A DNA stretch of 64,000 nucleotides, taken from contig CBDBJQ010000006.1 of assembly GCA_965206405.1 (NCBI GenBank), forward strand, positions 1,798,001 through 1,862,000, given 5' to 3'. Below, one piece after another: positions 17,808 to 26,862 of this stretch; the stretch's first letter is position 1, and each line of letters begins with the position of its first letter. The notes beneath the pieces were generated by a model. The model made no database searches. It had not been told where the DNA came from and worked only from the letters and a program-made list of their open reading frames with translations. The translations under genes were made by a program, and so were the position numbers. The stretch is from CBDBJQ01 sp965206405. GTDB lineage: Bacteria; Pseudomonadota; Alphaproteobacteria; UBA8366.

Positions 17808-19742
17808 ATGAGCGTTTCTCCCAGAGGCGATTCTTCAGGCGGCGATTCTTCAGGCGGCGATTCTTCAGGCGGCGATTCCTCAGGCGAGGATTCCCCAGGC
17901 GGCACTTCCCCGCAAATACCCAGCCCGGCCGAATATGCAAAAAGCATGACCGATCTCGTCGAGAAAGGATGGCAGGTTGCCGGTGAAATGGCCCGCAATC
18001 AATCTCCCGGCGTGGTCGACCCGCTCAACGTTGCCAGGGCTTTCGGCGTCCTTGCCCAGCAGATGATGGCCGATCCGGCGAAGTTGATCGAAGCGCAAAC
18101 CGCATTCTGGCGCGACTACACGACACTCTGTCAGCAAACCACCCAGCGTTTCACCGGCGGCGGGACGGACGTCGTCGATGCAGATGGCGGTGCAGCCGGC
18201 GATGCGACCGGCGATTCCTCTCCTACCGATCCGGGCGCAAAGGATTTTCGCTTCCGCCATGAAAAATGGCGGGAAGATCCACTCTTCGATTTCATCAAGC
18301 AGTCCTACCTGCTGACCGCCCGCTGGATTCAGGGCACGGTGAGCGAGGTCGAGGGGCTCGATAAAAAAACCGCCGAGAAGGTTGATTTCTATACCCGCCA
18401 GCTTGTTGACGCGATGGCACCCACGAACTTCCTTCTCACCAACCCGCAAGCCCTCGAGGAAATACGCCGCACCGAGGGAAAGAGCTTGGTCAGGGGCCTT
18501 GAGAACCTGCTCGACGACCTTAAGCGCGGCAAGGGCCGGCTGAAAATCCAGATGGTCGACGACGATGCCTTCGCGCTTGGCGAGAACATTGCCGTCACCT
18601 CCGGCAAGGTCGTCTTCCAGAACGATCTGATGCAGCTGATCCAGTACGCGCCCGCCACCGAGGAGGTCGCCCGTACCCCGCTTCTGATCATCCCCCCCTG
18701 GATCAACAAGTACTACATCCTCGATCTGAGCCCGGAAAACTCCTTCATCCGCTGGGCCATCGACCAGGGCCATACCGTGTTCTGCATCTCCTGGGTCAAC
18801 CCGGATAGCGTGCTTGCCGAGAAAACCTTCGACGACTACCTGCTCGAGGGTCCGCTGGCGGCAATGGACGCAATTGCCCGTGCCACGGATGAATCCCGGG
18901 TGCACATGGTCGGCTACTGTCTCGGCGGCACCCTGCTCGCCGCCACTCTCGCCTGGCTCAAGGCCCAGGGCGACGACCGGGCCATCTCCGCGACCTACTT
19001 CACCAGCATGGTCGATTTCAGCGAGCCGGGCGATCTTGGCGTCTTCATCGACGAGGAGCAGATAGAGCATCTCGACGACATCATGGACGAACACGGCTAT
19101 CTCGATGGCCGTGAGATGTCGACAGTCTTCAACATGCTCCGGGCCAACGAGCTAATCTGGTCCTTCGTCATTAACAACTACCTGATGGGCCGGGATCCGA
19201 TTCCCTACGATCTGCTCTACTGGAATTCCGATTCCACGCGCATGCCGGCAGCCATGCACAGCTTCTATATCCGCAAGATGTATCACGAGAACCGGCTCAT
19301 TGAACCCGGCGGCCTGACCCTGGCGGACGTGCCGATCGATGTGCACCGAATCGATGTGCCAAGCTTCATCATTGGCGCAGATGCGGATCACATCGCACCC
19401 TGGAAATCCGTCTACCAGGCAACCCAGGCTTACAAGGGTGACTGTCATTTCCTGCTTGCCGACTCAGGGCATATCGCCGGTATCATCAATCCGCCGAAAG
19501 CCAACAAGTATGGCTACTGGACCAATACCGAACTGCCCGCGGATCCCGATCAATGGCGTGCCGGCGCCACCAAGGAGGATGGATCCTGGTGGCCGATCTG
19601 GCATGACTGGCTCGCAGCCTTCGACAACGAGACCGTTCCCGCCCGCACGCCCGGTGACGGGCTGGCGGTGATCGAGAACGCCCCGGGCGGCTATGCGCTC
19701 AAGCGCCTTGATGACGACGAAACTGAGGACAGGAACAAATGA
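17808..19742 (+). CDS. phaC: Class I poly(3-hydroxyalkanoate) synthase PhaC
   Basis: A 644-residue PHA polymerase that joins (R)-3-hydroxyacyl-CoA units on the granule surface. The lipase-like box is MVGYCLGGTLLAA with the acyl-carrying Cys371. The other triad members are Asp527 in IIGADADHIAPW and His555 in LADSGHIAGIINPP. The N-terminal PhaC region (about residues 70-300) is present. Unusual is residues 5-30, a Gly-Asp-Ser-Ser-Gly repeat encoded by a 15-bp tandem repeat and absent from typical PhaC. The stop overlaps the msrA start (ATGA). No phaA, phaB or phasin gene is in the window. Confidence 0.93.
   Translation: MSVSPRGDSSGGDSSGGDSSGGDSSGEDSPGGTSPQIPSPAEYAKSMTDLVEKGWQVAGEMARNQSPGVVDPLNVARAFGVLAQQMMADPAKLIEAQTAFWRDYTTLCQQTTQRFTGGGTDVVDADGGAAGDATGDSSPTDPGAKDFRFRHEKWREDPLFDFIKQSYLLTARWIQGTVSEVEGLDKKTAEKVDFYTRQLVDAMAPTNFLLTNPQALEEIRRTEGKSLVRGLENLLDDLKRGKGRLKIQMVDDDAFALGENIAVTSGKVVFQNDLMQLIQYAPATEEVARTPLLIIPPWINKYYILDLSPENSFIRWAIDQGHTVFCISWVNPDSVLAEKTFDDYLLEGPLAAMDAIARATDESRVHMVGYCLGGTLLAATLAWLKAQGDDRAISATYFTSMVDFSEPGDLGVFIDEEQIEHLDDIMDEHGYLDGREMSTVFNMLRANELIWSFVINNYLMGRDPIPYDLLYWNSDSTRMPAAMHSFYIRKMYHENRLIEPGGLTLADVPIDVHRIDVPSFIIGADADHIAPWKSVYQATQAYKGDCHFLLADSGHIAGIINPPKANKYGYWTNTELPADPDQWRAGATKEDGSWWPIWHDWLAAFDNETVPARTPGDGLAVIENAPGGYALKRLDDDETEDRNK
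17826..17904 (+). repeat. 15-bp tandem repeat in the 5' end of phaC
   Basis: About five copies of a 15-bp unit (ggcggcgattcttca with later copies diverged) lie in frame just after the phaC start and encode GDSSG units. In-frame unit length means copy-number change would alter only the N-terminal linker length. Confidence 0.85.
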
Positions 19743-20338
19743 CGGTACGTGCAACGATGCAAAAAGCGATTCCACTCGCGGCATTGCTTGCAGTGCTGGT
19801 TATCCAGCCCGCCATGGCAGAAATAAAAACTGCGGTGTTCGCCGCCGGCTGTTTCTGGTGTACGGAGGCTGATTTCGACAAGGTCGACGGTGTGCTGGAA
19901 ACGACCTCCGGCTATACGGGCGGCACTGAGCCGTCACCAACCTACGAGGACGTTGCCCAGGGCAAAACCACGCATCTGGAAGCCGTGAAGGTGGCTTACG
20001 ATTCAGAAAAGATCGACTATGCCGGCCTGCTCAAGGTCTACTGGCGCAATGTCGATCCCTTCGATGATCGCGGGCAGTTTTGCGACAAGGGAGGAAGTTA
20101 CCGGGCGGCGATCTTTGTCGGTGACGATGCCGAGCGGGAACTCGCCGAAGCAACGAAAACCGGGCACGAGAAAGGCTTCGGCCGGACCATCGTGACGCGC
20201 ATCTTGCCCCGTGCGGAGTTCTACCCCGCCGAGGAGTACCACCAGAACTACCACATGAAGAAGCCGCTCGCCTATAAGTTCTACCGCTACGGCTGCGGGC
20301 GCGATAATCGCCTGCAGACAGTCTGGCGCAACAGCTAA
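19739..20338 (+). CDS. msrA: Secreted peptide-methionine (S)-S-oxide reductase MsrA
   Basis: A 199-residue methionine sulfoxide reductase. An N-terminal signal peptide (KAIPLAALLAVLVIQPAMA, probable cleavage before Glu28) indicates a periplasmic repair enzyme. The catalytic motif is FAAGCFWCTEADF (nucleophile Cys38, Glu43), followed by TTSGYTGG and YHQNYHMKKP of the family. A resolving Cys may be the one in FYRYGCGRDN. Translationally coupled to phaC by ATGA overlap; the link to PHA is unexplained. Confidence 0.92.
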   Translation: MTVRATMQKAIPLAALLAVLVIQPAMAEIKTAVFAAGCFWCTEADFDKVDGVLETTSGYTGGTEPSPTYEDVAQGKTTHLEAVKVAYDSEKIDYAGLLKVYWRNVDPFDDRGQFCDKGGSYRAAIFVGDDAERELAEATKTGHEKGFGRTIVTRILPRAEFYPAEEYHQNYHMKKPLAYKFYRYGCGRDNRLQTVWRNS

Positions 20339-20347
20339 AGATTGATT

Positions 20348-20803
20348 TCAAACGGAGGCTTTTTTGCGAGTTTCGATGAGCCGCAGAAGCCCGTCAAAGC
20401 CGACCGCGTAGGACATCAGACCGAAGCCGGCAATGTATCCATCAGCAGCCGGTGCGGTCATCGAGATCGACCCCCGTCGCTCGAGATTGGTGATGTGCAC
20501 CTCCACATAGGGAAGGTCGTTGCCGATCCCGAAGAGACAATCCCGGAGAGCAGCACCTGCATAGATGAAGCCGGCCGGATTCATCAATAACCCGTCGACA
20601 CCATCCCGCACCGCCTCATAGAGACGGGAAATCGCCTCGCCCTCATAGTTGGTGTAGACGATCTCGAGATCGACACCGCGCTCGCGCGCCAAATCCCGCA
20701 TCATCGCATCGAGCTCACTTGCCGGCACGGTACCGTAGAGTTCCGGCTGACGTCGGCCCAGCCACTCCATATTGGCGCCCTGCAGCAGGAGAATCCTGGT
20801 CAT
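20348..20803 (-). CDS. Type II 3-dehydroquinate dehydratase-like protein with altered active site
   Basis: A 151-residue flavodoxin-like protein clearly related to AroQ: ILLLQGANMEWLGRRQPELYG (conserved Asn11, Arg18, Tyr23), TNYEGEAISRLYEA, LLMNPAGFIYAGAALRD and VEVHITNLERRGS. Against the standard residues of the family, Asn75, Glu101, His103 and the first Arg are kept, but the position of His81 is Tyr81 and the second C-terminal Arg appears as Ser. These changes make true dehydroquinase activity doubtful. It follows a CaiB/BaiF gene by 46 bp and ends the hyu operon, so a catabolic role is more likely than shikimate synthesis. Confidence 0.72.
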   Translation of the reverse strand: MTRILLLQGANMEWLGRRQPELYGTVPASELDAMMRDLARERGVDLEIVYTNYEGEAISRLYEAVRDGVDGLLMNPAGFIYAGAALRDCLFGIGNDLPYVEVHITNLERRGSISMTAPAADGYIAGFGLMSYAVGFDGLLRLIETRKKASV

Positions 20804-20849
20804 CGTCCCTAACCTTGCTTCCCTGCCCGACTGTCGTTCCGCCTCCGGC

Positions 20850-22052
20850 CTATGCCGGGATCGCACCGGCTTGCCGGAGGGCCGCGATGCGCGTCTCGTC
20901 ATAACCGGCAACTTCGCGCAGGACGACTTCGGTATGGGCGCCAAGAGACGGTGCCGCCATAGGCTTGCGCACCGGGGTTTCTGAAAGATGCATCGGCGAG
21001 CGAATACCTGGGATATCGCCGAACTCCGGATGCGTCTCGGTGACGGTCAAGTTGCGGGCTTTCGCCTCGGGCGAGGCAAGCGCCTCGGCAACGTCCCTGA
21101 GCTCACCCGACGGAATGCCGTGCTCGGCCATCTTCTGGAGCCACATGGCCTTGCTCCCGGTCTTGAAAACCGCATTGATTTCCCCGGCCAGAGCATCGCG
21201 GTTTGCCACCCGGCCGCTGTTCTCGGCAAACCGTGGATCCTTTCCCATCTCCGGCCGGCCGAGTACCTCGCTGCAGAAGACGCGAAAAAGGCGGCTGTTG
21301 CTCGTCGCTAGCATCAGCTGTCCGTCCGCCGTCTCGAAAAGCCCCGCAGGACCGGCAACGGCGTTACTGTTGCCGATCCGGTCAGTCATCTGGCCATCGA
21401 CGAGATACCGGCTTCCCGCATTGAGCAACATTCCAATCGCCGAATCGAACAGCGGTACATCGATATGTTGGCCTCGGCCAATGCGGTCGCGTGCGATCAG
21501 CGCCGCAAGGATTGCCTGCGAGGCAAACATGCCGGTGATGATGTCGATGATCGAAATGCCCGTGCGGATCGGACCGCCGCCCACTTCGCCGGTCAGCGAC
21601 ATGAAACCGCTTTCGGCCTGGACGATGGGGTCGTAACCGGGCTTGCCGCTGAAGGGGCCGCTGCGTCCATAGGCAGAGATCGAACAATAGACGATCTTCG
21701 GATTGCGGGCGCTGACATCCTCATAGCCGATGCCGGCGCGTTCTGTCACACCGGAGCGGAAGTTCTCGACCAGAACATCCGATTGTTCGGCAAGATCAAG
21801 CAGAGCCTCCCTTCCTTCCAATACCCGGAAATCCAAAGCGACACTTTTTTTGTTGCGATTGACCGCAAGAAAGTAAGTCGAGATCCCGAGTTTCGGCGAC
21901 ACCTGGAAATGCCGCGTATCGTCGCCGCCCTCCGGGTTCTCTACTTTCACGACCTCGGCGCCGAGATCGCCGAGAGTGAGTGTGGAGTAAGGTCCGGCGA
22001 GCACTCGCGTCAGATCAAGCACACGCATGCCGCCCAGCGCCGTGTCGTTCAT
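20850..22052 (-). CDS. CaiB/BaiF family (type III) CoA-transferase
   Basis: A 400-residue enzyme that moves CoA between carboxylic acids. It begins with GGMRVLDLTRVLAGPYSTL and has GAEVVKVENPEGGDDTRHF and SVALDFRVLEGREALLDLAE, all standard for the family. The conserved catalytic Asp region is RTGISIIDIITGMFASQAIL. I chose ATG 22052, which follows the upstream stop by one base; ATG 22067 is in frame but overlaps. Between a dehydratase and an AroQ-like gene in the hyu operon, it probably activates or recycles the pathway's acid. Confidence 0.88.
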   Translation of the reverse strand: MNDTALGGMRVLDLTRVLAGPYSTLTLGDLGAEVVKVENPEGGDDTRHFQVSPKLGISTYFLAVNRNKKSVALDFRVLEGREALLDLAEQSDVLVENFRSGVTERAGIGYEDVSARNPKIVYCSISAYGRSGPFSGKPGYDPIVQAESGFMSLTGEVGGGPIRTGISIIDIITGMFASQAILAALIARDRIGRGQHIDVPLFDSAIGMLLNAGSRYLVDGQMTDRIGNSNAVAGPAGLFETADGQLMLATSNSRLFRVFCSEVLGRPEMGKDPRFAENSGRVANRDALAGEINAVFKTGSKAMWLQKMAEHGIPSGELRDVAEALASPEAKARNLTVTETHPEFGDIPGIRSPMHLSETPVRKPMAAPSLGAHTEVVLREVAGYDETRIAALRQAGAIPA

Positions 22053-22053
22053 G

Positions 22054-22899
22054 TCATTCGGTGGCATGAAGTACTGCGGAAACCGCGGGCCGACCCGTTG
22101 CATTGATGATCCGCATCGCAGTGATCCGGCCCTCTTCTTCGCGTGCCTCGAGATCCAGGGTCTCATCCCAGAACATCGGACGCCGGAACCGGATGTCGAT
22201 GTCGTAAATCTCGCAACTGCGTCGCGCGAGCGCCTCGGTGAACAGATGCACACCGATCAGCCCGGCGGCGATCGGGGCGTGAAACCCGTGTTCGCGCGCC
22301 ACATCGGGATCCGAATGAATGAGATTGCCGGCATCGCCGCTGTAGCGCGCAACCTTCTCCGGCTCCAGCGTACGGGAGAACACCGTCGATAATCCCGCAT
22401 CATCGTTTGATGCGCTCGGCTCTTTGTCGCTCTGTTTGTCTTTCTTGCTTCCCGGCCCGGATTTTCCGGCTGCAAGATCGGGGCGCAGGCTGGTCCTGGT
22501 TGCCGTGGCGGCAACCTCGCCCTTTTCGTCGCGATAATCGAAAGCGGAGGAATAGGTTGTGCCTCGAGCCGTTTTCTCGGTTCCCGTGACGCGGCCCTGC
22601 ACCAGGATCGTCTCGTCGAGACGCAGCGGCCGCAGAAGATGAAAACGCTGGGCAACATGAACCTGACCCAGGAGCGAAATACCGGCGGCCAGCATCGCAT
22701 CGAGCGTGGCGACACCGAGTAGCGTCGGATCCGCCTGATCGCCGTACAGCGCCGGATCGATACCGCAGCAATCGAGTTTTACCGCCTGCAGTTCCCGCGA
22801 CAGAAGGAAGGATGTATCCGGGAAAACGAAGCCCGGCTGTAGCATGTTAGCGCCGGAATCGATGCCGGCCCCTTCGACCGTTTCGGTTTTTCCTGCCAC
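22054..22899 (-). CDS. FAS1-like/MaoC double hot-dog dehydratase (HTD2-type)
   Basis: A 281-residue protein with an N-terminal FAS1-like dehydratase half (GFVFPDTSFLLSRELQAV, then VAQRFHLLRPLRLDETILVQ), a charged linker near residues 150-175, and a C-terminal MaoC-like half (KVARYSGDAGNLIHSDPDVA, HGFHAPIAAGLIGVHLFTEA) that carries the Asp/His hydratase motif. It should hydrate or dehydrate an acyl-CoA. The GTG at 22899 follows the hyuB stop by one base and gives a clean family N-terminus; the longer frame upstream overlaps hyuB. Confidence 0.78.
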   Translation of the reverse strand: MAGKTETVEGAGIDSGANMLQPGFVFPDTSFLLSRELQAVKLDCCGIDPALYGDQADPTLLGVATLDAMLAAGISLLGQVHVAQRFHLLRPLRLDETILVQGRVTGTEKTARGTTYSSAFDYRDEKGEVAATATRTSLRPDLAAGKSGPGSKKDKQSDKEPSASNDDAGLSTVFSRTLEPEKVARYSGDAGNLIHSDPDVAREHGFHAPIAAGLIGVHLFTEALARRSCEIYDIDIRFRRPMFWDETLDLEAREEEGRITAMRIINATGRPAVSAVLHATE

Positions 22900-22900
22900 T

Positions 22901-24703
22901 TTATGATTTCCCGGGATCGAAGCCGTAATCCCGCTTCGCGCCCTCGGGCGTGACATAGCCATTGCGGATGTCTTCGCGCAGCTGTTCCGGATCGCGGTCT
23001 TCCGGCGCCCCGAAACCGCCGGCGCCCGGCGCGTCGTAGCGCACCACCGCACCCTTTGGAACCGTGAACGCGCCCTTGCTGTTAAGGACCTTCTCGCTGC
23101 CATCGGTGTCGATGAAGCGGATATGGGCAACCGTCCCGGGTTTACCGCCCGACAGCCCAAAAGGCGCCGATTTGGTGCGCTCGCAGCAGACGCTCGCCTG
23201 CCCGACGGGTCCAAGCATACGCCAGGTTCGCCGTGCGGCCAGGCCACCGCGGTATTTTCCGGCACCACCCGTATCGGCAAGCAACTCATAGCACTCCACG
23301 CGCATCGGGAAGCTCATCTCCAGAATTTCGATCGGTGTGTTCATCGTGTTGGAAATGCCCGCGGACAGGCCGTTGATACCGTCCTTTGTCGGCCGCGCAC
23401 CGAAACCGCCCTTCAGGGTTTCGTAGCTAACATAGCGTCCCCCGGTCCGGTCATCGACACCGCCCATCGTCAGAATTGCCGAGGTGCCCTGGGAGCACGC
23501 CATGACGTTGTCAGGAGCGATCTGGAAAAAGGCACCGTAAAACATGTCGCAGACCCGGTGCGACATCTCGTGATTAGCGTAGACAACCGGTGCCGGCGAC
23601 ACACAGTTGACCACTGACCCTTGGGGTGCGGAAACATGAACCGGTCGCCAGCATCCCGAATTTGGCGGCACCAATCCCGTGGGATCGACCACCGTCTTCA
23701 CCGCCGCGAACACACCGGATGCCGTTACCGACAGCGGTGCGTTCATCGGCCCTGCAACCTGGCCATCGGAACCGGCGAAATCGACATGGAGTGTGTCGCC
23801 CTTCTTCTTGACCTTGATGCAGATCTTGATCGTCGCGTCTTCGCCATCCGGCCCGTCGGGCACGCCATCGCCGTCGCAGAAATCCTCGAAGCTGCCGGTG
23901 CCGTCGGGCATGCCGTTCAGCAGTGTGCGCATCATGGTCTCGGAATAGTCCATGATCTCGGCCATCATCCGGCACAGGTTTTCCCGACCGTATTTGCCGG
24001 CGAGTTCCGAGAGCCGGCGACAGGCGCGGGCGTTGGCCGCAATCTGGGCCCTGAGATCGCCGCGGCGTTCCTCGGGCGTGCGCACATTGGCAAAGATGAC
24101 GTCCTCGAGACCGGCGTTAGGGATCCCCGCATGGATCAGCCGCACCGGCGGCAGGCGCAGGCCCTCGCCGTAAATCTCGGTTGCCGCACCGTAGCTGCCC
24201 GGCGTATTGCTGCCAATGTCGGGCCAGTGCGCCCGGACGCAGGCATAGGCGATCAGCACATTTCCCTGGAAAACCGGCGTGACCACGTTCACATCCGGCA
24301 GATGCGAGCCGCCGAAATACGGATCGTTGTGGATGAACACATCGCCCTCGGTGACGTCCGCATGGGCAGTGATCACCGCCTTCACCGCATCGGGCATAGA
24401 GCCGAGATGAATCGGCAGATCCGGGCCCTGCGCCACCATCTCCCCGGCAGCATCAAAAATACCGCAGGAATAATCGCCCGCGACCTTGAGGAGCGGCGAA
24501 TAGGCCGTCTTGGCGAGCACTACCTTCATTTCCTCGGCGGCCGCGTAGATCGCGTTCTTCACCACCTGGAAGGTCGCCGGATCCGTCTTCACGTGGTTCT
24601 TTTTTGCCAGTTCTTTTTTGGCCGAATCTGTTCTGCCCGTGGTTATGGCGACGTTGGTGTTGCCAACCTTCTTCACCGGGCGCTTGCCTACGACGTCATC
24701 CAT
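22901..24703 (-). CDS. hyuB: Hydantoinase B/oxoprolinase family protein (HyuB)
   Basis: A 600-residue subunit of an ATP-dependent N-methylhydantoinase/5-oxoprolinase-type enzyme, which uses ATP to open a lactam or carboxylate a ketone. Family signatures are GIFDAAGEMVAQGPDLPIHL, VFIHNDPYFGGSHLPD, and near the end the Gly-rich GAGGFGAPEDRDPEQLREDI. The first 40 residues are a Lys/Thr-rich extension before the usual start (DPATFQVVKNAIYAAAEEM). It overlaps hyuA by 8 bp and is followed one base later by the dehydratase, so subunit and pathway are co-translated. Confidence 0.9.
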   Translation of the reverse strand: MDDVVGKRPVKKVGNTNVAITTGRTDSAKKELAKKNHVKTDPATFQVVKNAIYAAAEEMKVVLAKTAYSPLLKVAGDYSCGIFDAAGEMVAQGPDLPIHLGSMPDAVKAVITAHADVTEGDVFIHNDPYFGGSHLPDVNVVTPVFQGNVLIAYACVRAHWPDIGSNTPGSYGAATEIYGEGLRLPPVRLIHAGIPNAGLEDVIFANVRTPEERRGDLRAQIAANARACRRLSELAGKYGRENLCRMMAEIMDYSETMMRTLLNGMPDGTGSFEDFCDGDGVPDGPDGEDATIKICIKVKKKGDTLHVDFAGSDGQVAGPMNAPLSVTASGVFAAVKTVVDPTGLVPPNSGCWRPVHVSAPQGSVVNCVSPAPVVYANHEMSHRVCDMFYGAFFQIAPDNVMACSQGTSAILTMGGVDDRTGGRYVSYETLKGGFGARPTKDGINGLSAGISNTMNTPIEILEMSFPMRVECYELLADTGGAGKYRGGLAARRTWRMLGPVGQASVCCERTKSAPFGLSGGKPGTVAHIRFIDTDGSEKVLNSKGAFTVPKGAVVRYDAPGAGGFGAPEDRDPEQLREDIRNGYVTPEGAKRDYGFDPGKS

Positions 24704-26777
24704 TTCCGTTCACCTCGATGATGATGAATCCGCGGGCATCAACCTGGGCCCGCGTCCCCGGCGGCGCCAGGATCGTGGTATCCGGCGCCGAGATAATAAC
24801 CGGTCCGTCGAGAGCGGTTTCCGCCGCCAGCCCGTCGCGGTCGATGACCGGGACGGTTATGCTCCCATGGCCGCGGAAATACGCCTTGCGTTCACCGATC
24901 GCAACGCCGTTGTTGCCGGTCTGCCGACGCAAATCGAGCGCGGCCAGTCGGCCGGTCGCAACGAGCCGCAGATTGACCAGCTGCACCGCCTCATCTGGGC
25001 TCTCATGGCCGTAGGTGGCCTTATGCCTGGCATGAAACGCAGCTTCCAGGGCACTCAGTTTCTTTCGCGTCACCTTGCCGGCTTCGAGCGACACATTCAG
25101 CTCGTAGGCCTGGCGCACATAACGACAATCGATGGTGCGCTGCAGATCCTGCGCCGAGACCGCGATCCCGGCTTCGCCGAGCATCGCTTTTGCGTCCGCC
25201 TCCATCGTTTCAAAAATGCTGTCCATCGCCTTGAGGTCGGCGGCATCGGCGGTGGTGAAGAAAGTTCTCCCGTAATCCCGCCGGAAGTCGGTTGCCACCA
25301 GGCCGAGGGCCGAGAACGCGCCCGGAGCGGGCGGCACGATGACCCGCGGGATCTCAAGCTCGGCCGCAAGCGCGGCCGCGTGCACAGGCCCGGCGCCACC
25401 AAAGGCAACCATCGAGAACTCCCTTGCGTCATGGCCGCGTTCAACGGAAACAATCCGCAAGGCTTCCGCCATACTCGCATTGACCACTTCGATGACTCCG
25501 GCGGCGGCCTCCATGACATCGAGGCCAAGCGGCTCGGCGATGCGTTCGGTGACCGCCCGCTCCGCCGCAGTGTAATCAATCTCCAGATCCCCGCCGAGAA
25601 GCGCATCGGGATCGAGATAACCGAGCAGTAGATCGCAATCGGTGACCGTCGGCTCAACCCCACCCTGCCCATAACAGACAGGCCCCGGCTCGGCGCCGGC
25701 GCTGCGAGGGCCGACCCGGAGCGCGCCGCCCGGGTCGATCCAGGCGATGCTGCCACCGCCGGCGCTTACCTCGGCAAGGTCGATTACCGGCACCCGGATT
25801 GGATGGCCGGTGCCGTGCAGCCAGCGGCTGACATTGGCGCCGCTGCCAACCTCGTATTCGGCCGTGGTCTCGACCGTGCCGTTCTCGATCAAGCTGGCCT
25901 TGGCGGTGGTGCCGCCCATGTCGAAGGAAATGAGATCGCCGATACCAAGCTGGCGGCCGATCAGCTGGGCTGCGATCACCCCTGCGGCCGGACCGGATTC
26001 GACCGCCATCGCCGGCATTTTCAGCCCCTCGGCAACGGAGAACACGCCGCCGGAGGATCCCATGACATGGAGCGGCGGCAGGCCCATCCCGGAAGAAGCC
26101 TTCTCGAGCCGCCGAAGGTAGGATTCGAGAATCGGACCAACATAGGCGCAGACGGCCGTGGTGCTGGTGCGCTCGAACTCCCTGATCTCCGGTAGCACCT
26201 CGCTCGAGAGAAAAACCAAAACGCCGGGTAGCCCGGCCCGCAGGCGCTCGCCGATCACCCGCTCATGGGCGTCATTGAGAAAGGAATAAAGCAATGAGAC
26301 CGCAACCGCCTGAACCTTCTGTGCGCGCAGAAACGCGACAATGTCGTCGATCTCTTCTTCAATCAGCGGTGTGACCACTTCGCCCTGAGCGTCGAGCCGC
26401 TCGGTGATCTCAAGGCGCCGGTAGCGCGGCACGAGCACCGAGGGCGGATCCTGAAACAGATCATAAAGATCCCCGCGCGCCGAGCGCCTGAGCTCGAGGA
26501 TGTCGCGAAAGCCGCGGGTCGTCAGCAGGGCGATATCGGCGCCCTTCTCCTCCAACAACGCGTTGGTGACGACGGTGGTCGCATGCGAGAGGAAACCGAC
26601 CGCCCTGGCATCGATATCGTGGCGGGCTATGGCCGTGTTGAGCGCGGCGACAACCCCCTCACCGAAATCGCGCGGCGTCGTCGGCACTTTCACGGCACCG
26701 ATGCTGCCGCTTTCTTCGTCGACGACGGCCACATCGGTGAAAGTGCCGCCAATGTCGACGCCGATGCGCCAGCTCAT
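24696..26777 (-). CDS. hyuA: Hydantoinase A/oxoprolinase family protein (HyuA)
   Basis: A 693-residue ASKHA-fold ATP-binding subunit. The N-terminal phosphate loop RIGVDIGGTFTDVAVVDE, the second loop LISFDMGGTTAKASLIENG and GAGPVHAALAAELEIPRV are all diagnostic for HyuA and for acetone/acetophenone carboxylase subunits. It forms the catalytic complex with the adjacent HyuB. No third small subunit (as in acetone carboxylase) is seen, so the hydantoinase/oxoprolinase type is favoured. Substrate unknown; an 85-bp gap separates it from the TauD gene upstream. Confidence 0.92.
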   Translation of the reverse strand: MSWRIGVDIGGTFTDVAVVDEESGSIGAVKVPTTPRDFGEGVVAALNTAIARHDIDARAVGFLSHATTVVTNALLEEKGADIALLTTRGFRDILELRRSARGDLYDLFQDPPSVLVPRYRRLEITERLDAQGEVVTPLIEEEIDDIVAFLRAQKVQAVAVSLLYSFLNDAHERVIGERLRAGLPGVLVFLSSEVLPEIREFERTSTTAVCAYVGPILESYLRRLEKASSGMGLPPLHVMGSSGGVFSVAEGLKMPAMAVESGPAAGVIAAQLIGRQLGIGDLISFDMGGTTAKASLIENGTVETTAEYEVGSGANVSRWLHGTGHPIRVPVIDLAEVSAGGGSIAWIDPGGALRVGPRSAGAEPGPVCYGQGGVEPTVTDCDLLLGYLDPDALLGGDLEIDYTAAERAVTERIAEPLGLDVMEAAAGVIEVVNASMAEALRIVSVERGHDAREFSMVAFGGAGPVHAAALAAELEIPRVIVPPAPGAFSALGLVATDFRRDYGRTFFTTADAADLKAMDSIFETMEADAKAMLGEAGIAVSAQDLQRTIDCRYVRQAYELNVSLEAGKVTRKKLSALEAAFHARHKATYGHESPDEAVQLVNLRLVATGRLAALDLRRQTGNNGVAIGERKAYFRGHGSITVPVIDRDGLAAETALDGPVIISAPDTTILAPPGTRAQVDARGFIIIEVNGNG

Positions 26778-26862
26778 TCCCGCGATCCCATCTGCACGAC
26801 CCGGAGGGCTGCCAGGACTGTCATCGGGATTACAGCCGGGGTTGCGACCGAAAGAGCCATCC

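Noticed and set aside
17880..19094. 404-codon minus-strand ORF opposite phaC
   Set aside because: Antisense reading of an intact phaC.
23621..24721. 366-codon plus-strand ORF opposite hyuB
   Set aside because: Antisense shadow; no recognisable domain, while hyuB is intact.
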